A DNA stretch of 13,153 nt from an uncultured Lactobacillus sp. GTDB lineage: Bacteria; Bacillota; Bacilli; Lactobacillales; Lactobacillaceae. This document shows, one piece after another, positions 6,448-13,153 of this stretch; the stretch's first letter is position 1; the number at the start of each line of letters is the position of its first letter. The stretch is taken from the NCBI GenBank assembly GCA_946482425.1, contig CAMLRO010000037.1:1-13153 (forward strand), in the 5' to 3' direction. A program made the position numbers and the translations under genes. Under the pieces are notes generated by a model. It saw nothing but the letters and a program-made list of their open reading frames with translations. It was not told the DNA's origin and searched no databases.

Positions 6448-7818
6448 ATGAATGCTATAATTAACTGGCTAAACAAGCATCTCGTTCCTGTTGCGGCTAA
6501 GATCGGCTCTGTTCGCTGGCTTGTTGCACTGCGTGATGCCTTTATCTCTATTATGCCTATTATGCTGGCTGGTTCAGTAGCTAGTGTATTAAATGCTATT
6601 TTTAGGGATGTTCCCACTAACCTAGGATGGACAGGCGTTGTTAATTCAATGCAATGGCTTATCAATATCAATGCGTTGGTGTGGACAGGCTCAACTGCAA
6701 TTTTAGGATTGCTGTTTGCCTTTACATTTGGCTATCACATGTGTGTCCAATATAAAGTTGAACCGATCGCAGGGGGCCTGCTGACATTAGGTACCTTTAT
6801 TATGAGCTTGCCTCAAAGCTTTTCAGTTGATTTGAAAAATGCTCTTACTCTTACCAAGGGCGATCTAAAAACATTAACTGCTGCCAATGTAGCTGTTACT
6901 GGCAAAAATATCAGTTCTTGGGGCTGGTTTAACTTTAACAAGTACTTTGGAGCTTACGGCTTCTTTACCATAATGATTATGGGCGCTATTTCTGTAGCAG
7001 TTTATATTGCTTTAGTAAAGAAACATATTACTATTAAAATGCCTGACAGCGTTCCACCCGCAGTTTCCAATGCCTTTACAGGTATTATTCCCGCAACCGC
7101 TGGTTTGTTCGTTGTTGGTATTATTAACTATCTATTCAGTCTTAAAAATACAACGGTTATTGACTTAATTGCCAAAACAATTCAAGAGCCGTTAATGAAG
7201 ATGGGTCAAGGTTATGGCTCATTGCTACTGATAGTATTTCTAGTTCAACTATTTTGGTTCTTTGGTATTCATGGCACCAATGTTTTGGCTCCGGTTACAG
7301 AAAGTATTTGGACTACAGCACTGATTGCCAATACAAATGCCCATAAGATGCAAAAGGCATTACCTTACATGTGGACTCGAAGTGACTTTGACCTTTATGT
7401 TTGGATCGGTGGTGCTGGTTCAACACTGTTACTTATCTTAGCCGTTCTTGCCTTTTCAAAGCGTGAAGATGAACGTGCCGTTGCTAAGATTTCACTTGTA
7501 CCTGGGATCTTCAACATTAATGAACCTATGATGTTTGGTATGCCAATTGTTTTAAACCCAATTTATATTATTCCATTTGTTCTTGCTCCATTAGTTATGG
7601 TATCAATTGCCTATGGTGCTTTAAGTCTTGGCTTGGTTAATCGAGTTGCTGTACAGACAACCTGGGCAATGCCACCGTTCCTTAATGCTATCATTGCTAC
7701 AATTGACTGGCGTTCAGTTATTTTACAAATTGTTAATATGGTCGTTGGTTTCTTGATTTATGTACCATTTGTAATTGCTTCTAATAACGTCGACCCTCAA
7801 AAAGTTAATAAAGTTTAA
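6448..7818 (+). CDS. PTS EIIC, lactose/cellobiose family (second copy)
   Basis: Membrane permease of 456 residues, homologous along its length to the EIIC at 4281: both open with an amphipathic helix followed by R-x-LVA(I/L)RDAF. Key landmarks are FFGIHGTN with H275 and NINEPMMFG with E359. About ten membrane segments are visible, and there is no fused EIIA or EIIB. Strong AGGAGG precedes the start. The stop lies 14 bases before a MupG-like gene, and a terminator closes the pair. The cargo is therefore likely a MurNAc-containing sugar such as MurNAc-GlcNAc, or another beta-linked amino-sugar disaccharide that becomes 6-phosphorylated. That link is inferred from the gene pair; sequence alone would say cellobiose/chitobiose family. 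The EIIA and EIIB partners must come from elsewhere. Confidence 0.92.
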   Translation: MNAIINWLNKHLVPVAAKIGSVRWLVALRDAFISIMPIMLAGSVASVLNAIFRDVPTNLGWTGVVNSMQWLININALVWTGSTAILGLLFAFTFGYHMCVQYKVEPIAGGLLTLGTFIMSLPQSFSVDLKNALTLTKGDLKTLTAANVAVTGKNISSWGWFNFNKYFGAYGFFTIMIMGAISVAVYIALVKKHITIKMPDSVPPAVSNAFTGIIPATAGLFVVGIINYLFSLKNTTVIDLIAKTIQEPLMKMGQGYGSLLLIVFLVQLFWFFGIHGTNVLAPVTESIWTTALIANTNAHKMQKALPYMWTRSDFDLYVWIGGAGSTLLLILAVLAFSKREDERAVAKISLVPGIFNINEPMMFGMPIVLNPIYIIPFVLAPLVMVSIAYGALSLGLVNRVAVQTTWAMPPFLNAIIATIDWRSVILQIVNMVVGFLIYVPFVIASNNVDPQKVNKV

Positions 7819-7832
7819 GGAGCACTAATTTT

Positions 7833-8930
7833 ATGAAACAGTTGGGTATTTCACTTTATCCTGAGCAAAGTACATTTGAGCGGGATAAAGAATATATGGA
7901 TTTAGCTCATAAATATGGTTACAGGAGAATTTTCACCTCACTTTTGCAGTTAAAAAGTGCAAGTGGTGAAAATATACTTGCCAAGTTAAAAAAAGATGTT
8001 GCTTATGCAAACAATTTGGGTTTTAAAACTGTAGTCGATATCAATCCCGTTTTGTTTAAAGAACTAAAAATTGATTATAATGATCTTGCTTTTTTCCATA
8101 ACTTAGGCGTCTGGGGCTTGCGGTTAGATGAGGGCTTTAGCGGCATGGAAGAAGCTGCCATGACTCGTAATCAATATGGACTCAAGATTGAACTGAATAT
8201 GAGTCGGGGTACTAATTATCTTGACAGTATTATGGCTTATGACCCGGAGAATGATAATCTAATTGGTTGTCATAACTTTTATCCACAAGAATATACGGGT
8301 TTAAGTGAAAAGATTTTTAATGAATATTCACAAAAGTATCGTGATTATGGATTGCATACTGCTGCGTTTATTTCATCTAAAAATGCTAAATTTGGTCCAT
8401 GGCCTGTTCATGAAGGCTTACCGACACTTGAAAGTGATCGTAAGCGCAGTATTTTTAGTCAGGTTACTCACTTACGCTTGAGCAAAATGATTGATGATAT
8501 AATTATTGGTAACGCTTTTGCTAGTGAAGATGAATTAGCTGCTGCAGCTAAGGCTTTTAACAGTGCCTATCCTACTTTGAAAATTGTGTTTGAAGATGGT
8601 GTTTTACCAATTGAGCAAACGATTTGCTTAAAAGAGCCCCATTTGTACCGCGGTGATGCATCTGCATTTCTTTTACGCGACACCCAACCTCGTGTTGTTT
8701 ATGCCAAAGAAAACATTCCAGCTCATAATAATGACAAAGCTTCTTTTGCAAGAGGGGATATAGTTGTTGTTAATGATCAATATCCTCGGTATAAAGGAGA
8801 ACTGCAAGTTGTTTTAACGCCGTTTGCTAATGATGGCAGACGTAATCTTGTAGGACACTTACATCCCGATGACTTAGACTTGTTAAAATCTATTGAACCT
8901 TGGAGTACGTTTATAATGAAGCAAAGCTAA
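7833..8930 (+). CDS. mupG: MupG-like 6-phospho-N-acetylmuramidase, first copy
   Basis: Cytoplasmic protein of 365 residues of the DUF871 family (CAZy GH170). The founding member, S. aureus MupG, cleaves MurNAc-6P-beta-1,4-GlcNAc into MurNAc-6P and GlcNAc. The N-terminal TIM-barrel part (about residues 1-235) opens with LGISLYPE and IFTSL, then has LRLDEG at 97-101 (D99, E100), HNFYP at 147-151 and TGLS shortly after. The C-terminal cyclophilin-like domain (about 250-365) has RGDIVVVN, YPRYKGELQV and a VGH..PDDLDLL end. AAGGAG overlaps the stop of the preceding EIIC gene, giving translational linkage. It differs markedly from the paralogue at 9062, for example LRLDEG against LRIDDG, so the two may have different substrates. 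Exact substrate is inferred from family and neighbours. Confidence 0.87.
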   Translation: MKQLGISLYPEQSTFERDKEYMDLAHKYGYRRIFTSLLQLKSASGENILAKLKKDVAYANNLGFKTVVDINPVLFKELKIDYNDLAFFHNLGVWGLRLDEGFSGMEEAAMTRNQYGLKIELNMSRGTNYLDSIMAYDPENDNLIGCHNFYPQEYTGLSEKIFNEYSQKYRDYGLHTAAFISSKNAKFGPWPVHEGLPTLESDRKRSIFSQVTHLRLSKMIDDIIIGNAFASEDELAAAAKAFNSAYPTLKIVFEDGVLPIEQTICLKEPHLYRGDASAFLLRDTQPRVVYAKENIPAHNNDKASFARGDIVVVNDQYPRYKGELQVVLTPFANDGRRNLVGHLHPDDLDLLKSIEPWSTFIMKQS

Positions 8931-8950
8931 TTCATTTAGCTTAAATATTC

Positions 8951-8985
8951 AAGCCGTGAGCAAATTAACTCACGGCTTTTTGTTT
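8951..8985 (+). terminator. Strong Rho-independent terminator
   Basis: A perfect 10-base stem (AAGCCGTGAG with CTCACGGCTT), an 8-base loop and a T-rich tail (TTTTTGTTT) lie 20 bases after the first mupG-like gene. It cleanly ends the EIIC-mupG unit. Confidence 0.95.
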
Positions 8986-9013
8986 GTGTACATGTTTTAA
9001 CAAAATAAAATAG

Positions 9014-9019
9014 TATAAT
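9014..9019 (+). promoter_or_regulatory. -10 box of second mupG-like gene
   Basis: A perfect TATAAT lies 42 bases before the start codon and just after the terminator, where a new promoter is required. No good -35 occurs at 16-18 bases upstream (CATGTT at 17), so an activator or weak basal activity is possible. Confidence 0.6.
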
Positions 9020-9024
9020 GTTCC

Positions 9025-9039
9025 ATGTAAGTGATTTCA
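9025..9039 (+). repeat. 15-base motif shared, inverted, with 4172-4186
   Basis: ATGTAAGTGATTTCA here equals the minus strand of 4172-4186. It includes the inverted repeat GTGA-TT-TCAC (9031-9040) placed directly over or after the predicted transcription start, a position suited to a repressor site. Confidence 0.55.
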
Positions 9040-9061
9040 CACTAAGGGAGAAATAGAATAA

Positions 9062-10114
9062 ATGCTGGGTTTTTCGATTTATCTAAACCGTGATCTAACG
9101 GCTGATGATTATAATTATATACTTGCGATGCGCAATGCGGGATTAACAACTATTTTTACTTCATTACATATTCCTGAAGATGATCCCAAAGTAATATTAA
9201 ACAGATTAGCAGAGCTGACTAAATGGTGTAAGAACTTAGAAACTTCTGTCATTGCTGACGTTTCTGAAAGTGGTATGGCAAGGCTAGGACTTGCACTTGA
9301 AAATGAAGAGCAGATTGCCAGCTTGGGCTTGACTGGCCTGAGAATAGACGATGGTGTTTCACCAGCTACTATCGCAAAGCTTTCACAGAAAATGCCAATT
9401 GCTCTGAACGCCAGTACTATCAATGAAGATGACGTCACAGCTTTACGAGAGCATGGTGCCAACTTCGAAAATTTGCAAGCTTGGCATAATTTTTATCCGC
9501 GACCAGAAACCGGTTTAGATTCAAATTGGTTAAAAGCGAAAAATGATTGGTTACATCACATGAATTTAGAAACAATGGCATTTGTGGCAGGTGATGCTGT
9601 TTTACGTGGTCCAATTCATGCTGGATTGCCAACTCTTGAAAAGCAAAGAGGAGAGAATCCTTTAGCTGCAATGTTGGAATTAAAACGCTTAGCCTGTGAC
9701 CATGTTTTTATTGGGGATGCTTCTTTATCAGCGCAAATGATTGATAGTTTTAAAAATTATATTAAACAGCAGATTATTACACTTCGCATTGATAAAAACT
9801 TGCCTGAATTATTTAATTCTGAATGGCATAATCGTCCAGATGTAGCGCGTGATGTAGTGAGGTTAACGGAGGGGCGTAGCCGTCAGCTTTTTGATGTTGC
9901 ACCTCAGGGAAATTCTGAAGCTCGATCAAGAGGAACAATTACATGTGATAATAAATTATATTTGCGTTATCAAGGTGAATTACAAATAACTAAGCGGGAT
10001 TTACCTGCTGATGAAAAAATTAATGTTTTAGGACACGTGGTAGCTGATGATTTACCACTTTTGAACCAAATAGGTGCAGGGCAAAGCATCATTTTCATTG
10101 CTGCAGGTGAATAA
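9062..10114 (+). CDS. mupG: MupG-like 6-phospho-N-acetylmuramidase, second copy
   Basis: DUF871/GH170 protein of 350 residues with the same two-domain layout as the gene at 7833. A TIM-barrel part holds LGFSIYL, TIFTSL, LRIDDG at 93-98, HNFYP at 142-146 and TGL. A cyclophilin-like C-terminal part ends with LRYQGELQI and LGHVVADDLPLL. It should act in the cytoplasm on a 6-phospho-muramyl or related disaccharide, releasing MurNAc-6P for MurQ. AGGGAG precedes the start. It has its own -10 box and lies upstream of the MurP-like permease and MurQ, the order that most resembles the S. aureus mupG-murQ-murP set. It is therefore the better candidate for the true MupG. No frameshift or lost core motif is visible, so both copies look functional. 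Confidence 0.87.
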   Translation: MLGFSIYLNRDLTADDYNYILAMRNAGLTTIFTSLHIPEDDPKVILNRLAELTKWCKNLETSVIADVSESGMARLGLALENEEQIASLGLTGLRIDDGVSPATIAKLSQKMPIALNASTINEDDVTALREHGANFENLQAWHNFYPRPETGLDSNWLKAKNDWLHHMNLETMAFVAGDAVLRGPIHAGLPTLEKQRGENPLAAMLELKRLACDHVFIGDASLSAQMIDSFKNYIKQQIITLRIDKNLPELFNSEWHNRPDVARDVVRLTEGRSRQLFDVAPQGNSEARSRGTITCDNKLYLRYQGELQITKRDLPADEKINVLGHVVADDLPLLNQIGAGQSIIFIAAGE

Positions 10115-10156
10115 AATTTACTTGGGGTTTGAAATAAACTACTATTTTTATTAAAT

Positions 10157-10165
10157 TGGTATAAT
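10157..10165 (+). promoter_or_regulatory. Extended -10 promoter of murP-murQ
   Basis: TGGTATAAT is an extended -10 identical in all nine bases to the one at 6404-6412, with no clear -35 upstream. It leaves a leader of roughly 90 bases before the permease start. The stretch TGGTATAATCCA is also one base away from TGGT-N4-ACCA, so a NagR-like protein might touch it. Confidence 0.58.
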
Positions 10166-10200
10166 CCATTAAAACATGATTTTTAATAATTAATTATCAT

Positions 10201-10212
10201 AATTTGCAAATT
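10201..10212. promoter_or_regulatory. Palindrome in the murP leader
   Basis: AATTTGCAAATT is a perfect 12-base palindrome about 30 bases after the predicted transcription start, followed by TGGTCTA, half of a NagR-type site. It may be a roadblock operator, but AT-rich palindromes of this length can arise by chance. Confidence 0.35.
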
Positions 10213-10260
10213 GGTCTATTAAATAATATACTTATTTTGTCTTTAAAAAAGGAGGAAAAA

Positions 10261-12225
10261 ATGAGTACAGATAAATATTCCGAAATAGGCCAAGAAATCT
10301 ATGATCATATTGGTGGTATCGCAAACGTTAAATCTTTATACCATTGTATGACCAGAGTGAGAATTACGGTCAGGGATAAATCTAAAGTGGATTTAGCTGG
10401 TTTAAAACAAGTTAAAGACATTTTGGGAGTAGTTGATGGTGAAACGCTGGAAGTGGTTTTAGGTCCTGGTGTAAATGCCAAAGTTGCTCAAAGTATGGTT
10501 AATGCAGCTGGTGTAAATGAAAATGATCCTTTTCCAGATGTAACAGCTAAGGAAAGCTCTTATCAAAAAGACAAGAGCGAAGTTATGGAGAAAGCTGAAG
10601 AAGTTCACGCAGCCCATAAAGCCAGCTTAAAGCAAACTTGGTGGCGTATTGTCTTGCAACATATTTCGGCTATCTTTATACCTTTAATTCCAGCATTTGT
10701 TGGTGCCGGTTTAATTTCTGGTGTATCAGGTATTTTAAGAAATATGTTGACAGCCAAAATGCTGCCGGCAAGCTGGAACTTAGGCATCACCGTTTTAGGT
10801 GTGATTGCCAATGGATTATTTTTCTACTTAAATATTTATGTTGGTATTAATGCTGCTAAGGAATTTAATGCCACACCTGGACTTGGTGGGATCATCGGTG
10901 GAGTGGTAATGCTGCCCGGTGTAGTGGCTCCTATGGTAATACCAAATATTTTTAATGGTCAGCCATTAGCTGCGGGACAGGGTGGTATTATTGGAGTTTT
11001 ACTTGCAGTATGGCTTCTGTCATATGTTGAAAAATTCTTCCACAAATATATGGCTGATTCAATTGATATTATTTTTACTCCATTTTTAACTTTATTAATA
11101 ATGGGATTAATTACTATTTTTATCATTATGCCTTTTGCTGGTTGGGTTTCAAACTCACTCGTTGGCGGAATTAACTGGGTCTTAAAGGTTGGTGGACCTG
11201 TTGCCGGCTTTATTTTAGGTGCAGTGTTCCTACCAATGGTTATGTTTGGCCTGCATCAAATTTTAACGCCGATTCATGTGCAAATGATTCAAAAGATGGG
11301 TTATACGCCGCTTTTGCCTATTTTAGCAATGGCGGGTGCCGGACAAGTAGGTACTGCAATTGCTTTATGGGTTAAATGTCGTAAGAACAAAGAATTAACT
11401 AAACTAATTAAGGGGGCTTTGCCCGTCGGAATTTTAGGAGTAGGCGAACCACTAATTTACGGTGTTTCTCTTCCTTTAGGTCGTCCCTTTATTACTGCAT
11501 GTTTAGGTGGTGGTATTGGTGGTGCCGTTTTAGGAGCCTTCGGCAATGTCGGCTCAATCGCTATTGGTACATCTGGTATTGCCTTAATTCCGTTAATTGC
11601 CCACAATAAAGCATTAAATTATTGTATTGGTTTATTAGCAGCTTATATTGGCGGTTTTATTCTAACTTATTTCTTTGGTGTACCTAAGAGCGCTGTAGTT
11701 GCTAAAAATGAGGATGGCTCTTTTGTTAACCCCGAGAATAATGAAACAAGTCACGAAAGTGTTGAAGTTAATTTAGCCAGTCCTGTGAATGGTGAATTGG
11801 AAGAATTATCTGCAGTAAAAGATGATGTTTTTGCTCAAAAAATGCTGGGAGACGGCTTTGCTGTAATACCTGATAATGATGGTAAAATTGTTGCCCCAGT
11901 TGATGGACGTATTTTAACAATTATGGATACGAAACACGCAGTTACAATGGAATCAGATCAAGGTCCATTGGAATTAGTCTTGCATTTTGGAATTGACACT
12001 GTTGAATTAAAGGGTGCTCCATTTGAAATAAAAGTAAAAAGTGGACAGTATGTTAAACGCGGTGACGTTATTGCTCAAATGGATGTTCCAGCTATCAAAG
12101 CTGCGGGCAAGCCAACAGACGTGATGGTAATGATTAACAATATGGAAGATGTCGCAAGTATTTCTCCTATTGTTACAGGCAAGGTTACTGCAAATCAGAT
12201 TGTTGCAACTGTAAAAACAAATTAA
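10261..12225 (+). CDS. murP: PTS EIIBCA permease, MurNAc (MurP-like) or sucrose type
   Basis: Three-domain PTS permease of 654 residues that imports and 6-phosphorylates its sugar. EIIB comes first (about 1-85), with the phospho-cysteine C29 in LYHCMTRVR. EIIC follows (about 120-480, around ten membrane segments), with MAGAGQVG and GILGVGEPLIYG. EIIA is last (about 502-654), with the phospho-histidine H575 in LVLHFGIDTVEL. The ATG at 10204 is rejected as the start because GGAGG at 10251-10255 sits five bases before this ATG and the family N-terminus begins here. The glucose/sucrose superfamily includes ScrA, TreP and MurP. Placement between a mupG-like gene and murQ (14-base gap) argues for MurNAc or MurNAc-GlcNAc. 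MurP of E. coli and S. aureus lacks EIIA and borrows it, so the fused EIIA makes this version self-contained. Confidence 0.86.
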   Translation: MSTDKYSEIGQEIYDHIGGIANVKSLYHCMTRVRITVRDKSKVDLAGLKQVKDILGVVDGETLEVVLGPGVNAKVAQSMVNAAGVNENDPFPDVTAKESSYQKDKSEVMEKAEEVHAAHKASLKQTWWRIVLQHISAIFIPLIPAFVGAGLISGVSGILRNMLTAKMLPASWNLGITVLGVIANGLFFYLNIYVGINAAKEFNATPGLGGIIGGVVMLPGVVAPMVIPNIFNGQPLAAGQGGIIGVLLAVWLLSYVEKFFHKYMADSIDIIFTPFLTLLIMGLITIFIIMPFAGWVSNSLVGGINWVLKVGGPVAGFILGAVFLPMVMFGLHQILTPIHVQMIQKMGYTPLLPILAMAGAGQVGTAIALWVKCRKNKELTKLIKGALPVGILGVGEPLIYGVSLPLGRPFITACLGGGIGGAVLGAFGNVGSIAIGTSGIALIPLIAHNKALNYCIGLLAAYIGGFILTYFFGVPKSAVVAKNEDGSFVNPENNETSHESVEVNLASPVNGELEELSAVKDDVFAQKMLGDGFAVIPDNDGKIVAPVDGRILTIMDTKHAVTMESDQGPLELVLHFGIDTVELKGAPFEIKVKSGQYVKRGDVIAQMDVPAIKAAGKPTDVMVMINNMEDVASISPIVTGKVTANQIVATVKTN

Positions 12226-12239
12226 TTTACGGATAGAAT

Positions 12240-13139
12240 ATGGAAATTAAAAACTTAGAAACTGAAGCGCGAAATCCAGCAACAACACACATTGATACGA
12301 TGTCTACATTGGATATGGTCAAAACGATCAATGCTGAAGATCAAAAAGTAGCTCTTGCTGTTGCGCGAGCCGAAAAACAAATTGCACTTGCAATTGATGA
12401 GTCTGCAAAAAGATATGGCCGGGGTGGTCGTTTAATCTATATTGGCGCTGGCACTAGTGGACGATTAGGTGTGCTTGATGCAGCTGAACTAGTTCCGACT
12501 TACGGTATTAAGCCGGAAAGAGCAATTGGCATGATTGCAGGTGGCAAAAAAGCTATGTTTGCTGCTGTAGAGGGTGCAGAAGATTCGGCATCACTGGGAG
12601 AAACCGACCTGAAAAATCTTAAATTAACGGCAAATGACATTGTTATTGGCTTAGCTGCCAGTGGCCGAACTCCTTATGTTATTGGCGGGTTAAAATATGC
12701 CGCTAAAGTCCAAGCTCTAACTATAGCTGTAGCTTGTGTGCCAAATTCAGTGATAGGTCAAATCGCTGAAATTGCAATTAATGCTGTGGTTGGTCCTGAA
12801 GTGATAACCGGCTCAACCCGTATGAAAGCCGGTACTGCTCAAAAAATGATTTTAAATATAATCTCAACTGGTGTAATGATCAGACAAGGCAAAGTTTATC
12901 AAAATGTGATGGTTGATGTGCAACCAACTAATGATAAGCTAGTTGATCGTGCTTGCCGTATTATTAGTGAAACGGCAGCAATTCCGACTGCTAAAGCTCT
13001 GAGCTTTTTAAAAAAAGCAGACAATGATGTTGCTCTTGCAATAGTGATGGCTAAAACGGGTAAAAGTAAAATAGTAGCCAAACAATTGTTAGCTAAATAT
13101 CATGGCATTGTAAGTGACGTTTTAAATAGTTTGAATTAA
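12240..13139 (+). CDS. murQ: N-acetylmuramic acid 6-phosphate etherase MurQ
   Basis: Cytoplasmic lyase of 299 residues that splits the lactyl ether of MurNAc-6-phosphate, giving GlcNAc-6-phosphate and D-lactate. It opens with the family's TEARNPATTHID and carries an SIS sugar-isomerase fold with YIGAGTSGRLGVLDAAE. Both catalytic glutamates fall at E83 and E114, the same numbers known for the E. coli enzyme, which also confirms the start codon. Later come LAASGRTPYV and the GSTRMKAGTAQK motif, and the C-terminus is complete 14 bases before the window ends. The ribosome site is weak (GGAT), so translation may be coupled to the permease ending 14 bases earlier. Its product would feed NagA, which is outside the window, and may act as effector for a NagR-type regulator. 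Confidence 0.97.
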   Translation: MEIKNLETEARNPATTHIDTMSTLDMVKTINAEDQKVALAVARAEKQIALAIDESAKRYGRGGRLIYIGAGTSGRLGVLDAAELVPTYGIKPERAIGMIAGGKKAMFAAVEGAEDSASLGETDLKNLKLTANDIVIGLAASGRTPYVIGGLKYAAKVQALTIAVACVPNSVIGQIAEIAINAVVGPEVITGSTRMKAGTAQKMILNIISTGVMIRQGKVYQNVMVDVQPTNDKLVDRACRIISETAAIPTAKALSFLKKADNDVALAIVMAKTGKSKIVAKQLLAKYHGIVSDVLNSLN

Positions 13140-13153
13140 AAATTTTAGTTAAG

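Noticed and set aside
6303..6671. Minus-strand open frame of 122 codons overlapping the second EIIC start
   Set aside because: It runs antisense through the promoter, operator and first part of a clear EIIC gene, has no ribosome site and gives no recognisable protein.
9115..9671. Minus-strand open frames within the second mupG-like gene
   Set aside because: They are antisense to a well-supported coding region, with low-complexity translations and no start signals.
10204..10260. Upstream ATG extending the permease by 19 residues
   Set aside because: The extension is hydrophobic and unlike an EIIB N-terminus, and GGAGG sits right before the ATG at 10261.
1..13153. CRISPR arrays, tRNA/rRNA genes, insertion sequences, phage or attachment sites
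   Set aside because: Nothing resembling spaced direct repeats, transposase fragments, terminal inverted repeats or RNA gene signatures was seen on either strand.

Overview
The window comes from an AT-rich Gram-positive bacterium, most likely a gut- or mucosa-associated Lactobacillus (Lactobacillaceae). The grounds are low GC with A/T-rich codon use, strong AGGAG-type ribosome binding sites, tightly packed genes all on the plus strand, and a cluster of PTS permeases with intracellular phospho-glycosidases. The genus is inferred from style and gene content, since no phylogenetic marker is present.

Left part (1-5680): a sugar-utilisation region. A 5'-truncated GH1 6-phospho-beta-glycosidase is followed by a ROK-family sugar kinase, a LacI-family regulator and an intracellular GH29 alpha-L-fucosidase. 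The last two junctions overlap (14 and 8 bases), so this is one operon that begins upstream of the window. A lactose/cellobiose-type EIIC permease follows as its own unit. Its near-consensus promoter carries one GAAACGTTTC operator on the -35 and a second just after the -10, the layout expected for repression by a LacI-type protein such as the one encoded just upstream. A hairpin terminator ends the unit. A plausible task is uptake and stepwise intracellular breakdown of a fucosylated, beta-linked glycan.

Middle (5681-6447): a small SnoaL/NTF2-like protein of unknown role, then a 268-base intergenic region rich in regulatory palindromes. It holds two TGGT-N4-ACCA sites of the GntR/HutC (NagR/YvoA) type and one more AAACGTTTCCA operator at an extended -10 promoter.

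Right part (6448-13153): a peptidoglycan amino-sugar recovery region. A second EIIC and a first MupG-like protein (6-phospho-N-acetylmuramidase family, DUF871/GH170) form one unit closed by a strong terminator. A second, diverged MupG-like gene follows from its own promoter. Next come a three-domain EIIBCA permease (MurP-like, with fused EIIA) and MurQ, the MurNAc-6-phosphate etherase. Expected flow: import and 6-phosphorylation of MurNAc or MurNAc-GlcNAc, cleavage by MupG, and conversion of MurNAc-6P to GlcNAc-6P plus D-lactate by MurQ. NagA, NagB, a MurR-type regulator and the EIIA/EIIB partners of the two lone EIIC proteins are not in the window.

The main points of interest are regulatory sequence shared between the two parts (an 11-base operator core and a 15-base inverted match), NagR-like sites that may tie MurNAc uptake to GlcNAc-6P sensing, paired MupG paralogues with separate transporters, and a fucosidase embedded in a phospho-glycosidase operon.
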